From Holacanthus passer (lineage: Eukaryota > Chordata > Actinopteri > Pomacanthidae), in NCBI GenBank assembly GCA_025331565.1, contig JAFREQ010000091.1:1288501-1352500 (forward strand): a stretch of DNA of 64,000 nucleotides, read 5' to 3'. Positions 33,606 to 45,391 of the stretch are shown in pieces. Both the position numbers and the translations under genes were made by a program. The stretch's first letter is position 1. Every line of letters begins with the position of its first letter. Under the pieces are notes generated by a model that was not told the DNA's origin, searched no databases, and saw only the letters and a list, made by a program, of their open reading frames with translations.

Positions 33606-35068
33606 TGAACATTGATTAATTGCCTTAATGATGGACATTTCAGACGGCTAAGTGTCTTACCATTCCAGTCCTCTATGAACTGTTGTGAGCTTGCCACAAT
33701 TTTACTGGAGTAGCATTTCACATGTTGTGCCTAAAATTGTAGTTGCTGTGATATAAAACTGAAATTTACTCCAGAACACACGGACAATAATCTCTGGCTA
33801 AATATTATTATTTCTCTTCTCACTGTCCTTTCATGGTTGCACAAAACAATGCTGCCTTTTTCTCTTTTTGTCACCTTGTTAAGGACGTGGTTCTCTTGTT
33901 TGAAGAAACTTTCTTGGCCACGTTGTGACCAGCCAGTTGATCCGTGCAGTGGGACCAATAAAGTCATCCGGCAAGGCCCTGCTATGGCCAATCACATGCA
34001 TGCAAGCGCACATTCTTATTACACATTGATTGTTGCAGAAAGATCAAGTTTCAAGTTTTTTCTGTGTCACATACATATCTCCACACTGTGCAGTGAAATG
34101 GTTTACTGCCTCCTCCAGTATGTTCTTGAAATGATAAAACTACAAAAATACTTAATATTCAAAAAAATACAATATACAATATACCCTAACACACAAGAAA
34201 ATAAGAAAATATTTTTTTAAAATGAAAATGCTATACGATGTAAATATGAAGGTCCAGTTTATCAGGAGTCCTGGCACTGTCAGTTCAGGACTCAATAACA
34301 GTACAGTAATACAGTTTAAATGGAGGCGGCTGGGCAGCAGCTGGCATCAACAGTGCCTTCTTGACAATTTGACTATTATTACTACTGCTATTATAGATAA
34401 AATGATTGCTGTTGTGATGACTTTAAAGAGCAGTAAAATCCTTTCCTTATAAACTACTGTGCAGCGTTTAGCCATCTGAGAAGTCTTTCAACTCTGGGAT
34501 CGTTTACTCCAACTGGACTTCCTGTGTTGTATTTTATGTCTCGCCTTTATCTGGAACAACACATCCACAACCAACACAGCCGCTTGGGCTACATAAAGGC
34601 TGCCCTGCCCTCTGTTTGGCAGTACTTATCTGCATGTTTCCTTCAGTTCTTCAGTATTCTTCAATAAACACGCTACAAGTGTGAAGTGTTTTTATTCAGA
34701 TGTGTACTGCATGCTGTATTATGCTGCTGTTGCTTCTGGTGATTGATGTGTACACTAATCATAAAACGTTGTATTACTACTGTCTATTTAGAAACTTTTG
34801 AGGATATTACACTACCTTTCTGTTCACTGGAAAAGCCAAAGGTCCTATGATGATGTTTTGCATCATTACTCTGACACTGTGCTCAGGTGACAGGTTCATT
34901 TTCTGCCAACCACCTTTTCTTTCACCAAACACCAACATATCAAAACCCCCCACAAAAAACCCAAAAACCATGGACATCCTGACCCGTGGTCAAAACGATT
35001 TCCTTTCTGAAAAGAAAATAAGTCAACAATATGTTTTAGGTCTATTGATCTTGACCTTAAATGATTCC
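33602..35068. other. Unannotated sequence with a possible LTR-like patch
   Basis: The 127-codon frame at 33837-34220 is not recognised. At 34495-34690 a TACATAAAGG box is followed about 75 bp later by TTCAATAAACACG, a TATA-to-poly(A)-signal spacing like the R region of an LTR. No paired LTR or internal region was found. Confidence 0.3.
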
Positions 35069-35091
35069 TTTTTTTTTTTTTTTTTTTTTTT
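35069..35091. repeat. Poly(T) tract (23 nt)
   Basis: A simple T run without a recognisable retroposed body. Confidence 0.85.
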
Positions 35092-36763
35092 AAAAATGCA
35101 ACTAGACTAACTAAACTACAAGAAATGATAAATTTATCACACAATTCTGTGCTAATAAAGCTTTACCAGCACAGTCAGTTGATTTGTACCAGCACCTAGA
35201 GGCAAATGATCACCACATTTCACACCAGTGTTGATTTATGTCTGAAGATACCTCCCAGAATTAGTGGTAACTGAATCATGTGTTAAAGACATAAGGCAGC
35301 ATTTTATTAATGGCCACAAGCAAAGACGTTGGTACGATGCTTCAATAAGTCATGCTCATGCTGATGGGGAACTTCTGTAGCAAGTTTCATTTTCTTAAAG
35401 GCAACAGAATTGTAGAAGTATCATGTTATATTATTGTTTTAATTTTAAGAAATATTACACATTTGTGCAGTGTGGATGTGTGTACAACATTCACCAATTT
35501 GGTTTTTCATTTAGCATAAAATAATTATGGCCCATTAAATGCATCAAGCTAAACCTTAAAAAAACCAATTACAAACAAACAAGTGATATCCAAAAACAAA
35601 CTCATGCATTTGGTTTAAATATGGTATTTCCCAAGTTTGGTGAAGAATGGATGAAATATGTACCAAAAGAAGCAAAAATGTGTTTATCAAGAATCCAAAA
35701 TAGTGGAAGAATTTTATAGGCACAAATGGGCATGGCCTAAGTCAGTCGAATATGCATCATCCAAGGAACACACTGTGCAGATATCTTTGCAAATTTGTTT
35801 GTCTTGCTACAACTTACTAGCCAAAACAAAATGCAAAAAGCGTACTAACTGACCACTGGTGGTGCTATTGGCACATTTTAATATGTTAAGTATTTCCAGA
35901 TGGGGCAACTTATTTTAAAGTATAAGTTCGTACATATACGTGTTTACATTTGTCATGTTTGTTACATAATTGGGGACTAGTGTGTGGAAGTGAGTGGAAG
36001 TTACAAAAAAATCAGAGCAATAGCAGTATTGTCCCTAAAAAGCAGAACATTTGGATATGTGAATGTTTTCTGTCATTAAAAGCATGCAGAAGAAGTTAGT
36101 GGCTGAAAAATGTACAGAAGAAAAATAATAGAAACAGCAGAGATAACAATAGTGTGAGAGCTGTGTTCCCAGTCTCTCACTAATGAAGAACAAAGAGCAA
36201 AGACAACAATAGTTATCACTATATCTATTATAGTTCTTAGTCGCACAACAGAGGGACAAGAGGGACACACTCAAGCAACATGCAATTTAACCACACCACC
36301 AATACCACCTATTGACACAACCAATCACATGTAATCTTTTAATCATGTGTGCAGGCAGGAAATCAGGCAGTCATGCTCAGTGACTCACACACAGGTACCT
36401 CTTCCACTCCACGACATGAGTCATGCCAGCTTTCCACACTGTATTTATTCAGGTATTTGCAATTCAATGACGAGTCTACAACATGGTTTTCTCTCTCTGC
36501 CCTGCTTGAGCTGAAATAGGTTCCAGGTTCATGTTGACCTTGTATGGGAATAGGAATGTGAATGATGAATGAATGACTGCAGTATATACATTATAAGATG
36601 TACTGCATATATCTGTGTGGACACAAATATGTGCGGTAAAGAATGTCCTCGTCTCTCCAAAGCTGTTCAGATACATGGCACATGAATAAATCCATTAAAA
36701 TCATGCATAATACAGCAGTGTGCATCTGGATACTGTGGCCATGCATATTTAATTTTCACTGTG
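35092..36763. other. Unannotated sequence
   Basis: No exon, RNA gene or classified repeat seen. Only short chance frames. Confidence 0.45.
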
Positions 36764-36810
36764 GAAAAAAACAAAACAAAACAAAACAAAAACAAACAAA
36801 CAAAAAAACA
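36764..36810. repeat. (AAAAC)n/(AAAC)n microsatellite
   Basis: An A-rich run with a C every four or five bases. Confidence 0.88.
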
Positions 36811-37073
36811 AGACTAGTGCTAGCCCTAGCAATCCAGATCCACAATGTCCTCTATATGTACACATTTACCACCTAATGGTATTAAATATATTTAACTTTA
36901 CCCACATTTCCCACAGGTGCACTATGTATCCTTTAGTGTAATTTTACAGTAATACACCTTCAAAATGTACATTCTGCTCTCACATAAACTTAAAACAACA
37001 GCACTCACCATTCCCAAGACTATGCATTTACTACACACTCATTCTGAAGACAAAGTGTTTGGTTTGATTTCGC

Positions 37074-37300
37074 TCCATCCATCCATCCATCCAGCCAGCC
37101 ATTTTATTAGGTCCAGGTAGCACTGGGAGCAGGATGAGCAGTAGCCACGTCTGCCAGCTCCTCCTGGGAATCCAAAAACATTGTAGAGTCAGATTGTCCT
37201 CCCTGACAGACATGCCCGGAATACCTCTACAGGGAGGCCTCCAAATCAGATACCCACACCACCCCAACTGGCTCCTTTTATCACAAAGGAACATGACACA
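37074..37300 (-). mobile_element. 3' end of a LINE (possibly Rex3/RTE type), minus strand
   Basis: On the minus strand a degenerate coding stretch reads RSQLGWCGYLIW, then PGMSVRE, then ADVAT in another frame. It is followed by GGCTGGCTGGATGGATGGAT, a tandem GGAT tail. Fish LINE copies I remember end in a similar basic RSQLRWFGH...GRP...RTRW region followed by a GATG/GGAT tail. The copy is 5'-truncated and frameshifted, so it is dead. The Rex3/RTE assignment rests on the tail and memory. Confidence 0.55.
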
Positions 37301-38790
37301 AAGCTGTCGTACAGAGCCTCACGTTATCTTTCCTTCTTTCATCATTTGTTCATGCATTCATATTAGTGGATGAAATACAATGGCACTGGTACTCTGTGAT
37401 GGAGAATCAGTATCGAGTGTCAGCACACTGCATCTTGTGGCTGCCATGTTGGAGGTCTCATTGTTTTTTGAAACACTAAATATAATTTTTCAGGTGTTTC
37501 CTGGTAATTTATAATTTCACATTTATTTTATTTTCCTTGATTTCTGGTCAGCTAACCAGTGCCATCTTGACTACATTAATAATCCTTTTTGGTGCTGGCT
37601 GATTTGGTGATACCAGTGATTACCAGTGGCAAATTACCAAGTGCATCCCAGGATTCTGTTCATACATGTATTGACCACTGGGGGCAGCAGACTCTCCTTG
37701 AGAAACTACACAATCAGGAATGCAACTCAATGTCTACTGTATCTGTTTACAGTGCAGCCACACAAACTGTGGTTTGAAAGAAATTATTGCATGACATTTT
37801 GTGAATAAGGTCAAAAAGTCAAAAATTACCATCTTGCTGTGACCAACCGCGATCTGATTTCCACACAACAGCATTGCGCAGTGAATTGTTCACCTTGATG
37901 GTGAGTTAAAGGTGTGCTGATTCTCACAGGCTCAAAAATATTTTTGTCTTATTTTGTAGGTTAGCACTAACCTCTATGACAAAAACATTTCCAATGACCG
38001 CTTCACAATTAAAGCCACCCTATTGTTCGTCACTTGAATGAGTCTAATGCGAACTAAAATTTAATTGGTCTATTAATCAATTAGTTGATTGACAGAAAAT
38101 GAATTGGAAAACATTTTGATAATTGATTTAAGGCTTCAGTCAATTTAGCAATTTAAAGCAAAAAAAAAAAAAAAAAAAGATTTTATATTTCCCTCTTCTT
38201 AAACGTGAGGATTTCCTCCTTTTCCTGGTGTTACAGTGAGATTGAATATTTTTGGATTTTAGATTAGCCAAAACAAGAACCAGGATGCCATGACCTTGGG
38301 CTTTAGGAAATTGTGATTTATATGTTTCTCTTTTTTCTGAACCAAAAGAATTAATGGATTTAAATCAAGAAAATAATTGACTTATCAGTTGATAATGAAA
38401 CTAATGGTATGGTGATGTCTTAGTTAACAGTAACTTAATACAGCTCTGATAGTGCTGTAGAAGGTTATCATATCGCTGTGACTGTTTTTTCTGTGCAAAT
38501 GCACGACTTAGTAACTTTTTTTTTACATTTACACCACCCCTTTTTCTGCTTTTAAATAGAAATGTGTACTAGCCAGTAGAGTGTGGACCCATTCCAATTT
38601 TGATCATCTTATACAGGTTTTTTATCTTCTCATTTCATGATCCATTTTTGAAGAGCATTACACTAAAACCTTCCACTTTATTTAAGTGGAAACTGTTGTA
38701 TTAGCTTCAACAGACATTTGCTAGTGCACTTAGAAAGCACTCGTTTTTTTAAAACTCCCATTGTAGTAAAAACCATTTCATTGTACTGAC
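37301..38790. other. Unannotated AT-rich sequence
   Basis: No gene seen. It includes a 19-nt poly(A) run at 38160-38178. Confidence 0.45.
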
Positions 38791-38865
38791 CTTCATCTTT
38801 GTCCTGTGGTAATGAAGCACCTCATTTGGTTCTAGTGACAGCCTGCAGACCGAGCAGCAGTTCCC
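38791..38865 (-). CDS. Weak candidate exon, 75 nt, minus strand
   Basis: The minus strand reads acceptor CTTTCCTGGAG, then 25 open codons, then ATGAAG/GTCAGT, a fair donor. The segment GNCCSVCRLSLEPNEVLHYH has a Cys-Cys-x2-Cys and a His-x-His arrangement, like a small zinc-binding unit. I do not recognise the protein and found no partner exons. It could be chance. Confidence 0.22.
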
Positions 38866-39011
38866 CTCCAGGAAAGTTGTAGAGATTGTGTGTATGCGTG
38901 TGTTTGTGTCTTTGAACTGGTAGAAATGTGAGCAAGAACTCGAGCGTGTCAAGTGTGCAAATATGCGTGGAGAAATTGTGAGCTATTATAAAAATATTGC
39001 TGTACCTCACC

Positions 39012-39013
<2 letters not shown>

Positions 39014-39062
<49 letters not shown>
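39014..39062. repeat. (TG)n microsatellite, about 24 units
   Basis: An uninterrupted TG run. A (CA)n run follows 114 bp later in the complementary sense. Confidence 0.93.
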
Positions 39063-39065
<3 letters not shown>

Positions 39066-39175
39066 GGTGTGGGCGTACAGCATTGTGTGGATAGAGAGTT
39101 AATGGTGTGTGCTGTGGTGAAAACTGCTATTTGTCCTAAGAAGAACCTCGGGCAAGTCAGACAGGCTAAGACTCA

Positions 39176-39201
39176 ACACACACACACACACACACACACA
39201 A
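39176..39201. repeat. (CA)n microsatellite, 13 units
   Basis: A CA run in inverted relation to the TG run at 39014-39062. Confidence 0.93.
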
Positions 39202-39634
39202 ATACATATAATTATCTCTGTTGCCCCAAATCTAGAAGGTTAAGAAAAACTGTGGCAAAGCTCCAAAAATGTACAATTAGAGAAATTATTATTATTTAAA
39301 ATTATTATTATTATAAATTTTTCTCAATTTATATAATTATATTATATTATATTTATATTCAAATTATTAATATTTAGATTTTTTAAAAAGTAATTATGCG
39401 AGCACCTTCACTTTTCAAACTCCATCAATGTTGAACAGTGCTGCAGTGATTCTATTCGCTATTAAAAAAAAAAATCTCTAATTTCATCTCCTTTAATTTT
39501 GAAGAAGTCAGTGTTTATGGAACAAATGCTTAATTGCTTTCTGACCAAGAGAAGAAAATGAGAAGATATTCGTTTCATGTCTGTGAGTACAGGACATGAT
39601 TAGTCTAATTTAGATCAAAAACTGGAAGCAAGTA
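39202..39634. other. AT-rich sequence with ATT repeats
   Basis: ATT/TTA-rich low-complexity sequence at about 39285-39390, otherwise nothing recognised. Confidence 0.5.
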
Positions 39635-40050
39635 CATATCTTATCTTATTTAGCCGACACTTTTATCCGAAAAGACCCAGTGCATTCAACCAGGCGGATA
39701 AAACCCCAAAAGTGCAAGAATCATTTGAGTACATCAGCTTAATGAAAAATGCTGAACTGCTTCAAGTGCTACATTTATAAACTATAAGAGATGGAGAAAG
39801 ATATTTTTGCCGTGACAGTAATTACTTTGATGAGTGGTCAGTGGGCTCCCTCTTGTGATGAGGGAGTAGCAAGCTGATGGTGGAGTAGCAGAGCATAGTG
39901 GAAGGACTGGGGTGTATGATTTGACCATGTCCTGAATGTAGGATGGGTCTGAGCCAATTTCAGAATGGAAAGCAATTGTCACTTGAACTGGATTTGAGCA
40001 GCTGGTGCAGAGTAGGAAGGAGTGGTGTAGTTTGGGAACACCTCCTGTTA

Positions 40051-40443
40051 TTATGGAGAATTACTCTGCAGGAGGAGGAGGTGGCAGCGATGATGGCAGC
40101 AAAAGGACAGCTGGTCTTTGATGTCACACTCAGGTTCCCTGCAGTCCAAGACACCACAGAGTTCTAAATGGTGGAAGGAAGAGCCAGTCATTCTTGTCGA
40201 CATTGAGGCTTCACTGGTCAGCAGGCATCCACTGAGATCCAGACATACAGAGATTTGTGCAGCCACTTGTTTTTCATACCAGGGAAAAGACAGAATTAGT
40301 TGAGTGTCATCTGCATAGCCGTTGTAAGAAAAGCCATGTGAGGCAGCAACAGAGCCAAGTACATTGTTTTCAAGAGAAAAGAGGCAGGGACCCATAGCAG
40401 AACCCTGGGGGAGCCCAGTAGTGAGGCTACAAGGATCAGACAA
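40051..40443 (-). pseudogene. Reverse transcriptase fragment of the L2-like LINE
   Basis: A 130-codon frame contains the RT motifs GLPQGS and YADD, the latter carrying two metal-binding aspartates. The spacing between them fits LINE RTs. The frame is lost after about DLSGC, where homology continues out of frame. The enzyme would copy LINE RNA at a nicked target, but this copy is broken. Confidence 0.85.
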
Positions 40444-40987
40444 GGTTCAGACAGATTCTCTCCAAGTTATCTTGTATCTGCAGTCACTGAAGTGGAGGGG
40501 GAGCCTAAGACTTCCAGTTCTTGAAGGGTGAAGAGGAGGATCTGGTTGTTTACTGTGTCAGCAGCTGCTGAAAGGTCCAGTGGGATTATGACGGAGGAGA
40601 CGGAGGCTGCTCTAGCTGTTTAGCGCTCCCCTGTGATGGGAAGAAGGGCAGTCTCAGCTGAGTGGTCTGCCTTGAAAGCAGACTGGCGGGGGTCAAGAAG
40701 GCTGCTCCGGTGGAGAGCAAAATGGAAGAAGAGAAACAGGTCTGCAATTATTTACATCTGAAGGGTGGAGTTGTCAAGAAGGTATTATTGAAGTGTGTGA
40801 GGAAGGAGCAAAAGACTGAAGAAGGTGAGATGGGATAGGTGGTGGGGAGTAACCAGGGTTAGTTCCCTAATTCGGAGAGAGGGGTGAAACAGAAGTCAGA
40901 TTAGGAGCTGAAAAAGTGGACAGAGGATATGTGGGTGGAGAAATGAGGAGCGTATGTCATCTATCTTTTTTACAAACAAAGACAAAG

Positions 40988-41179
40988 TCATTGAGTAGAA
41001 GGGAGGCAGGCAGTGGGAGAGTTGGGGGATCCAGAGGTTTTTGCTTCAGATAAGAAGGTGGAGAAACAGGAGTGAAGAGACTGATAGGCAAGGAGGTCCT
41101 CAGAGTGCTTGGATTTCTGCCATTTCCCTACAGCTGACTGGAGGGTGGTTTTGTGAGCACAAACTGAGTCAGACAACAA
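40988..41179 (-). pseudogene. Linker-region fragment of the L2-like LINE
   Basis: The frame contains LSDSVCAHKTTLQSAV and WQKSKHSEDLLAYQSL, corresponding to the basic segment between endonuclease and RT of fish L2-type ORF2 proteins as I remember them (an LSD..LR.HR..LR.AER.W..SK pattern). It is fragmentary. Confidence 0.7.
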
Positions 41180-41639
41180 TAGACCTTGAGGGGGCAGCTG
41201 AGCCTACCAAGAGGTGACAGGACAGAGAGTCCAGAGAACAGGACGAAGTAGAAAGGACAGTGTCTTAAGCAGAACCGCAAGACATTGGTTGAGAAGGTGT
41301 TAGGGGAGGTGAGCGCTCATAGGACAGATGAGGCAAGAGAGGAGAGAGGCAGGGAGAGAAGGTTGCAGCAGATAGAGATAGGATGTATAGAAGAGAGCTT
41401 TGAAAGTTTAACAGAGCAGGATAGAAGAAGAAGAAGTGGTCAGAGACATGAAGTGTTACATATAAGTTTGTGGTCAAGCAGTTCCCAGAGAATAGAATAG
41501 TTGGTTACCTACTTTTGGGGGAGGGGGCAAAAGAAGCTAATCAAGGTAATAACAATGATTAATTTCACCAGATAGGTAAAAGATACAGCCTGAAATTTGA
41601 AAGATGAAAGCATGAAGTGTGAAAGCAGCTAGAGAGAAA

Positions 41640-41860
41640 ATCTCCATTTGGTGGAGATTAGCAAACCAGCACTATCCCCTCCACCAACAGGTCTGGGTGT
41701 GTGGGTAAAGGAGAGGGCTGCAGGGGTGGAAATGTTCTGTGGTGTGATCCAAGAGTCAGCGAGGGCAAGAAAATCCAAAGATGGCAAGGAGGTGTAGCCA
41801 GAGATAAGGTCAGTCTTGCAGGAAACTGACTGGCAGTTCCACAGGCCCCCCGTGACAAGA
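41640..41860 (-). pseudogene. Endonuclease N-terminal fragment of the L2-like LINE
   Basis: One minus-strand frame reads GLWNCQSV, then LDFLALADSWITP and GLLISTKWRF. WNCQS and LALTETWI are the conserved start of the apurinic endonuclease-like domain of these LINEs. The Glu of the TETW motif is replaced here (ADSW), so the catalytic site is damaged. Confidence 0.75.
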
Positions 41861-41920
41861 CATTGAGTTTGTGTGTAGCAGGTGGGGTTGAAGGAAGGCT
41901 TGTGGCTTTGAGATTAAAAT

Positions 41921-44829
41921 ATTCACAGAAGAGACAGTGTCTTTGCGCTTTCCATTTTGTTGATAAGAAGCCCACAGAACCGCACTCCAATCTGGAGCTT
42001 TATCTCGGTTATGAACAACCTCTTCTGCTGGCTAATTCCAGCAGTAACATGGAAGATAGACCTTGGATACCTTGGATGATGAGCTTTATCTATGTTTTAT
42101 ACTATGTCACAGCTTTTTGGAATCAGGGTTTTAGTAAGATGTTCTTGAGGACAAAGAGTGGTTTAATGGGGGCTTTCTCTACACTATCCCTGAAGTCTCT
42201 GTGTGACTGATGTGGTGTTTTTTGGAATGATTAAGCCACCTCAGCCTAACATCAACAATAGTTTCAGTTTAATTAAATGGTTAAAAAAACAGAATACAGT
42301 AAGCAAATCTTAGAGCCATTGCTCGGCATCTTTTTAAACTTTGGACTGAATGGTTTGTTGTTTCTCCCTAGCTAAGCTAACAGTGACCTGATTCCAACTG
42401 TGTATCTAATGCACAAACATGAGATTGGTTTTGATCTTCTCCTCTCTTGGAAAGAAAGAAAATAAGTTCCTTGAAATGTTAAACTATCCATTTAACACTT
42501 GACGCATCCAGAATGCATAAAATGTTTCATGATATTGAGAACAATCCCACTCTCTGTAACACACCAGAGGCAAAACCTGTTCCACTCTAAGATGACCTCT
42601 TACACAATCATATCTGTAAGTGTAAATGTATTTTTCAAGATTGGATATATAAGCACATTGATTTTTTTCTTGTACATGCATAAATCCTCCAAGAGCCTTG
42701 TCTTTGAAAGGAGATGTTTCAGAATAATTACAATATGAAACTCAAACTGAAAACATAAACAACTTAGTTGAACAACAGAAGTGAAGTGTAGTTTATAAAA
42801 TAATAAGCAGCATATGCAGCCATCTGTCTAGGTGGGTGTTTGTCTGCATCATGGAGCAAAGAGATGGCCCTCTCATTTGAACTCAGGCATTTACTGTGTT
42901 TACATCAGAATATGCCCAAATATTTGTCCAATTATTCCTGATGAACAGAGAAATGAAGGTAGGGAGAGAGAAAGAGAAAAAAGAGAGAGAGAGACAGTGA
43001 GTATGTAATGCAGAGTAAACTATATTGTTTAGTGATGCATGTTAGATTATCTTTACTCTAAACAGATGGATGATGGTGATGATAGCCTCCGGAGACATAC
43101 TCAATATGAAATGAACCATAAATAACACAATGGTGTCAAGTGTATTTGAATGTAACACTTTCCACTAACTATGTCATTCAAGCCATTTGAGTTGATATAT
43201 GGATGTTTAAACATCCATATATCATTGTCATTGTCATATTAACTGTGTTACCTTGGTACATATGCAGTAAATGACTGTCATACTGACCTGTGGTCTACCT
43301 ATTTTTTTTTCTTTGGTTACATCATGGTTAAATCTCTTAAATTTTTAAAAACACATTTTCAGTATGTTTCCAAAAAACGTCAGTCCTGCCTACCTTCTAA
43401 CTTCATCTTTTCAACAGACTGTGACATACCAAATCATTTTACCTCAAAATCTATGTTGGTGTCAAAAGGTGATTAAAAAACAAAGCATACAACATGAAAA
43501 AACAGAGCAGGTTTCACGATAAAAGAAAATAGCTTTTCACTGTCTTTGTGAATTATCCAACAGATTATCCTTGCCTTTTGCTTTTCTCATAGATAAAGGG
43601 CATATGACAAAGCAAAATTTCCATATACCCTAATTAGATACAGACATAATATGATGATGAAAGAATTGCAGAATCAAAGCAGAACTCAGAGGAAGAAAAT
43701 GAGACCCACTCTCCAACAGTTCTAATCAACAGTGGGCTATAATGCACAATTGAGGAGGGCAGACATAATTAAGGAGGAAGTGACAGATACACAGATGATG
43801 GCTTGGGGTGTCTTGGACTTTAAGGTTTATATTAGTGCATTGCAAAGAGGTCCATTTGTTTTGTAGTAATGCAAAGTATAGCAAAATCTGAAGGCAAAGG
43901 CATAGGTTGCTGAAGGTAGTCACTACCCTCACACACTCTTTGGATTGTTGAATCTACAATGTTCAGTCCATTACAAGATTGACTGTGTGTATTGTGTAAA
44001 TGAGTGTTGTTGCCTCTGTTTGATTAGACATCTCCTTCAGTGAGAGATCTTCTACATTTCTGTGTCCCATTCACAGGCAGGTTTATATATGGATAATAAT
44101 ATGAGCAGAAACAGTAGAAACACCAAGAGGAAGACATTTTTGCAGCTGAGAGAAAAAGTGAGTCGCCCCATTGTGGAGCACAACACATTCGACACCTGGC
44201 TTCCTTGCTTTATGGTTGTTTTTTGTCCAAAACAGTGGCTCTATAGAAAAAGTTCTAAACAGTTGACATGATATTGTCTACATTTGTTATATTGGTTTTC
44301 ACAGAAATAAGAAATGTACATCACCAAAAAAATCAACCCATTCCCAGGGTGTCAAATACTGCCGTTTAAAGGCACCCTTTAGCATCTGTATTCTTCATTT
44401 TTAATTTAATATTCCCAAGAATATGTGGCTGATGACATTTAATAGGAAATCATTATTTGCAAAACATAGAATGATAAAAAAAAAAAAAAAATCAATATTG
44501 AGCCATGTCATCCAATAAAACACTTGAAATTAATTACAGTTTTGGAACAGGTAACAAACTGGACTGGCTTCCACCAAAAAAACCAAACAAAAAAAAAACT
44601 ACAAAAACAAAAAAAATCCTTTATTTCTCAGAATCAAAGGATAAATAAATAAACCTGATGTCCAAATTAAATTATCAAGGACACTTTAGTTTTATTTTGT
44701 GAGAAATATTGAAGATTTTAAAAACCCAACAGCCTCCAACCTTTCATAAAATTTGCTGTTTTTGGATGTTCGTGGTTCCCAAAGGATGATTTCTAATGTT
44801 TCTGATGACCCCTGACCTTTCCTCTATCA
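41921..44829. other. Unannotated sequence with a long perfect palindrome
   Basis: No gene supported. The palindrome at 43193-43224 is listed separately. A GA-rich patch lies at about 42960-43000 and a poly(A) run at about 44477. The 115-codon frame at 41863-42210 runs off the LINE and is probably chance. Confidence 0.4.
43193..43224. other. Perfect 32-bp palindrome
   Basis: TGATATATGGATGTTT is followed at once by its exact reverse complement with no spacer. It is centred on TTTAAA and can form a cruciform. Confidence 0.9.
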
Positions 44830-45383
44830 CAGGGCTTGTCAATGTTTTGATGACTGAGTGGCAATTAAGGGAGCCAACATAAGATCGAGGGCTGTGCAGT
44901 AAAACCCTTGAACATGCCGTAGGATTTGTATAATGGGGTTTAACATTAATTTTCTTAAGCACTTGCTCTGCAGGCAACGCAGACCACTTTATCTGTTCCC
45001 CAAGGTCCAACAAAGTAAGAGCCATTTTTCCTGAAACTTCCTCTTCTTCACAATCATACAGCACTTTTTTTGTTGTCCACTAAAATAAAACACAAGCAGC
45101 GATGACTGAATGCGGTTCCTGCGACACTCAGGTGTCAGTAGTTGCCATGCCACCAGTAGCTTTCTACAAGTTGTCATTCCTGACCTGACAGACGCTTGTT
45201 AGGGAGGCGCAGTTTGACGCAGTATCTGAGTCGTGTATTCAACGTAGGCTATTGAAGTATTGTATTGAAACCGATCACAGATGATTAAAATACAATGCAT
45301 GTATTTCATGTGACAATTGGGGGCTGCATGAAATGTTTCCGAGGGCTGCCACTGACCCATGGGCTGCACTTTGACAAACTATA
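44830..45383. mobile_element. Non-autonomous hAT-like element, 554 bp
   Basis: A perfect 8-bp duplication CTCTATCA flanks the element (44822-44829 and 45384-45391). The ends are imperfectly inverted: CAGGGCTTGTCAA at the left and, on the complement of the right, TATAGTTTGTCAA. The right subterminal part repeats GGGCTGC three times (about 45319-45366), typical of hAT families with GGGCCGCA-type ends. No transposase is recognised; the minus-strand 106-codon frame crossing the left end is probably chance. Confidence 0.72.
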
Positions 45384-45391
45384 CTCTATCA

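Larger units (their letters stand above)
39635..41920 (-). mobile_element. Degenerate L2-like non-LTR retrotransposon (LINE), minus strand
   Basis: Read on the minus strand, the parts appear in LINE order. The start of the endonuclease region has GLWNCQS and FLALADSWITPQN (41640-41860, frame shifted against the longest frame there). Next comes the endonuclease/RT linker with HKTTLQSAVGKWQKSKHSED (40988-41179), then RT blocks SAFKADHSAETALL (about 40650-40700) and LDLSAAADTV (about 40550). GLPQGSAMGP and YADDTQL, the catalytic motif, follow (40051-40443), and then a C-terminal piece with MVKSYTPVLPL (39782-39982). The 3' end carries GGATAAAAGTGTCGGCTAAA and a short AAGAT tail, which resembles the ends of fish L2 elements and V-SINEs. 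Many stops and frameshifts make it inactive. It probably lacks much of its 5' end. Confidence 0.85.

Noticed and set aside
37675..37695. CTCF site (CCACTGGGGGCAGCAG)
   Set aside because: When aligned to the core the motif is one base short or has a mismatch at the critical central A; too weak.
38997..39299. Cys-Val repeat protein
   Set aside because: It is the translation of the (TG)n microsatellite; not a gene.
44744..45064. hAT transposase fragment
   Set aside because: The frame crosses the left end of the 554-bp element into the flank and shows no hAT motifs.
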